Assembly: GCF_023824315.1 (NCBI RefSeq)
Contig: NZ_CP098732.1
Span: 992,001 to 1,056,000, forward strand
Direction: 5' to 3'
DNA length: 64,000 bases
Source: Acinetobacter tibetensis
GTDB taxonomy: Bacteria; Pseudomonadota; Gammaproteobacteria; Pseudomonadales; Moraxellaceae
The position numbers and the translations under genes were made by a program. The notes beneath the pieces were generated by a model. That model was not told the DNA's origin, searched no databases, and worked only from the letters and a program-made list of their open reading frames with translations. Of this stretch, positions 62,190 to 64,000 are shown piece by piece (position 1 is the stretch's first letter; every line of letters begins with the position of its first letter).

Positions 62190-62507
62190 TTATTGGCTTA
62201 ATCCCCCAAGTAACTGACAAGCTTCTTTATAATGTTCATATTCTGCCGAAATGACTTCAGGTAGCGGTTCATGAAACAGAATGTCGCCATCTTTATAGCT
62301 TTGAACATACGCTTCAACTTTTTGTCTAGAGTTTCCTAATGCGTGTTCATAATAATTAATGATGGGACTGTGCATCATTTGGCTAGATTCAATATTGTGG
62401 CATTGAAAATGTTCGAGTAATTTTTCAGCTTGTTTTATTTCTTTGCTGGTGCCGAAAGCACAACCTGTGAACAGCAGGGCGCAAGCAATGAAGGAAAGGC
62501 GTAACAT
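62190..62507 (-). CDS. small lipoprotein of unknown function
   Basis: A 105-residue protein with lipobox FTGC (Cys at residue 16). The mature part is helical with two more Cys (FQCHNIE, KEACQLL). No family recognised. No ribosome site is clear before the ATG. It lies between the acyltransferase terminator and pdxB, divergent from pdxB. Confidence 0.6.
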   Translation of the reverse strand: MLRLSFIACALLFTGCAFGTSKEIKQAEKLLEHFQCHNIESSQMMHSPIINYYEHALGNSRQKVEAYVQSYKDGDILFHEPLPEVISAEYEHYKEACQLLGGLSQ

Positions 62508-62715
62508 GAGGAATTGTGCTTTATAAAAGTGCTCAGCATTCTACGTGTCAATCAAATGATATAAAATCTTTTTAATGTATAGATTTGATTCTTTGCCCGT
62601 AAAGTAAACAGTGGTGCGGTAAAACCAAAAAAGAAAAATTCAAATAATCGTTTTTGAATGGTCAGTAGAATTCTAAAGCAGTAAGATAGTGCAGAATCAA
62701 TTGCTGGTCCAAATC

Positions 62716-63783
62716 ATGAAAATTGTGGCTGATGAAAATCTTGCTTTTACCGATTATTTTTTTGCAGAATTTGGTGCAATCCAACATGTCCCAGGTCGCA
62801 ATTTAAGTCATTCTGATGTTGTAGATGCTGATGCACTCTTGGTGCGCTCGGTAACCAAAGTAAATGCCACATTGGTACAAGATACAGCACTTCGTTATGT
62901 GGGTAGCGCCACCATTGGTACGGATCATCTAGATATTCAAGCTTTAAATGCTGCGGGTATTCCGTGGTCGAATGCTGCGGGCTGTAATGCTCAAGCGGTT
63001 GCGGAATATGTGATTACAGCTCTTTTACATTTAAAACCTAAACTGATTTCTGCCGAGCAAAATTTTTGCTTGGGGATTGTTGGATTAGGTAATGTCGGTT
63101 CTCGTCTAGCAACTATGGCGCAGCTATTGGGCTGGCAGGTGATTGCCTATGATCCTTTTGTGCAAAGAGATCATATCACGCAAGTGGATTTTACACAGTT
63201 ATTACAACAAGCCGATGCAATTTCAATTCATGTGCCTTTGACCAAAGCAGGTCAACATCCAACTTATCATTTATTTAATGCGACAACTTTGGCTCAAATG
63301 AAGCCAAATGCCATATTGATTAATTCGGCACGTGGACCTGTGATTGCGGAAGCTGATTTAATGGTTGATATTCGGAAAACCAATCGTACTGTGGTATTGG
63401 ATGTTTTTGAGCATGAGCCAGAAATTTCATCTGAACTATTAGAGCTTTTGGCGTTGGCGACACCACATATCGCAGGTTATAGCTTAGAAGGCAAGGCACG
63501 TGGTACTCAGATGATTTATGAGGCATTTTGTCAGGTCTTTGCTCAAGCTGCGACAAAACGGTTTGAAACTCAACTTCCAAGTTGTGAGCAATATTTTGCC
63601 CAAGCTGATTTTAAAACCGTGCTGACTCAATATTTAAACCAGATTTATGATATTGCTCAAGATGATGCCAATTTAAGAGCATGTGTAAAGCAAGGAAAAG
63701 TCGAACAGCAAGCCTTTGATACTTTAAGAAAAAACTACCCGCTACGACGTGAGTGGGCAGCACATGGAGGTCCACAGGCGTGA
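62716..63783 (+). CDS. pdxB: erythronate-4-phosphate dehydrogenase
   Basis: A 355-residue D-2-hydroxyacid dehydrogenase of the vitamin B6 (pyridoxal phosphate) pathway. Start MKIVADENLAF is the PdxB N-terminus. NAD turn is GIVGLGNVGSRLA, with catalytic Arg in NSARGPVI, Glu in VFEHEP and His in ATPHIAGYSLEGK; the last segment separates PdxB from related enzymes. The C-terminal PdxB dimer domain is present. I discard a 9-residue extension. The epmA start overlaps its stop. Confidence 0.95.
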   Translation: MKIVADENLAFTDYFFAEFGAIQHVPGRNLSHSDVVDADALLVRSVTKVNATLVQDTALRYVGSATIGTDHLDIQALNAAGIPWSNAAGCNAQAVAEYVITALLHLKPKLISAEQNFCLGIVGLGNVGSRLATMAQLLGWQVIAYDPFVQRDHITQVDFTQLLQQADAISIHVPLTKAGQHPTYHLFNATTLAQMKPNAILINSARGPVIAEADLMVDIRKTNRTVVLDVFEHEPEISSELLELLALATPHIAGYSLEGKARGTQMIYEAFCQVFAQAATKRFETQLPSCEQYFAQADFKTVLTQYLNQIYDIAQDDANLRACVKQGKVEQQAFDTLRKNYPLRREWAAHGGPQA

Positions 63784-64000
63784 GTCAAGTTCATTATCAA
63801 CCGACTTGTGATTTAGCGGCAATGCAAGCGCGTGCCAAAATGTATGCACAAATTCGACAGTTTTTTGCTGAACGTCAAGTTTTAGAAGTTGAAACTCCAA
63901 TTTTATCGCAAGCAGGTGTAACAGATGTGCACTTAGCTTCGGTGCAGGCACAGCGCCATGTACAAGGTAAACTTGCAACACATTATTTACAGACTTCACC
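63780..64000 (+). CDS. epmA: EF-P lysine-lysyl ligase EpmA (5' part, cut by window edge)
   Basis: The first 73 residues of a lysyl-tRNA-synthetase-like protein without the anticodon domain, as in EpmA (GenX/PoxA), which attaches beta-lysine to elongation factor P. Visible segments are ARAKMYAQIRQFFAER and VLEVETPILSQAGVTDVHL, class II motif 1. The start is GTG at 63780, overlapping the pdxB TGA and preceded by a strong GGAGG site, so it is coupled to pdxB. A true lysS is elsewhere in the window, which supports the EpmA call. Confidence 0.9.
   Translation, partial: MSQVHYQPTCDLAAMQARAKMYAQIRQFFAERQVLEVETPILSQAGVTDVHLASVQAQRHVQGKLATHYLQTS

Noticed and set aside
1-64000. Prophage, insertion sequence, integron, CRISPR array or defence system
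   Set aside because: No transposase, integrase, phage structural gene, direct-repeat array or known defence protein could be seen anywhere in the window.

Overview
The window reads as a chromosomal segment of an Acinetobacter-type gammaproteobacterium. DNA is AT-rich with intrinsic terminators after most genes. The order rubA-rubB-estB-oxyR (rubredoxin, rubredoxin reductase, esterase, peroxide regulator) and a separate trpGDC cluster are arrangements described for Acinetobacter. Almost all genes are housekeeping. I see no phage, insertion sequence, integron, CRISPR array or defence island.

Layout. 1-3.1 kb: minus-strand operon rubA-rubB-estB-oxyR (oxyR runs off the left edge). 3.5-9.5 kb: apt, two small proteins, lysS, a Wzi-like outer-membrane protein, a pirin. 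9.6-15.5 kb: an L,D-transpeptidase, hemE with a DUF817 membrane protein, and a DUF3015/DUF4105 envelope pair. 15.6-16.7 kb: a decayed arsenic locus (arsC, arsR and arsH relics; no transporter left). 16.7-22 kb: folE, a Smr-domain protein, trpGDC, and an mdaB-ygiN pair. 22.2-23.4 kb: a second decayed locus, an allophanate-hydrolase relic run into the 3' end of a GntR-type regulator, with an intact palindromic operator still in front. 23.5-30.3 kb: a COG0523 GTPase behind a possible Zur site, yaeQ, an FKBP isomerase, a diguanylate-cyclase-type receptor, GNAT, pnuC and small unknown genes. 30.4-38.5 kb: a 515-residue unknown protein, a tiny lipoprotein, a rhomboid protease, nfuA, a Fur-box-preceded FepA-type TonB receptor, and a hydrolase/helical-protein pair. 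38.8-47.8 kb: beta-carbonic anhydrase, tesA divergent from ybbA-ybbP, a second rhomboid, mtgA, ppk1, and an atypical response regulator. 48-50 kb: three tRNA-Asn genes around a small unknown gene, then sodB. 50.2-64 kb: NIF3, a DegS/AlgW-type protease, a quinone oxidoreductase, a CitMHS transporter, a CBS/CorC protein, a LysR regulator divergent from aceA, an NlpE-like lipoprotein, an acyltransferase, pdxB and the start of epmA.

Several genes share a theme of redox and metal stress (oxyR, sodB, mdaB-ygiN, nfuA, the Fur-linked receptor, the COG0523 GTPase, NlpE) or envelope maintenance (L,D-transpeptidase, mtgA, DUF4105, DegS-like, Wzi-like, rhomboids), but they are scattered single transcription units and not one system.

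I did not find a convincing new multi-gene system. The best leads are the two gene relics with surviving control DNA, the terminator-like and wobble-paired hairpins inside the rub operon, a three-arm repeat that can form two exclusive hairpins at 53.5 kb, the tRNA-Asn copy with a fully compensated acceptor stem, and a few conserved-looking proteins of unknown function. All similarity statements come from reading motifs by eye; no database search was run.
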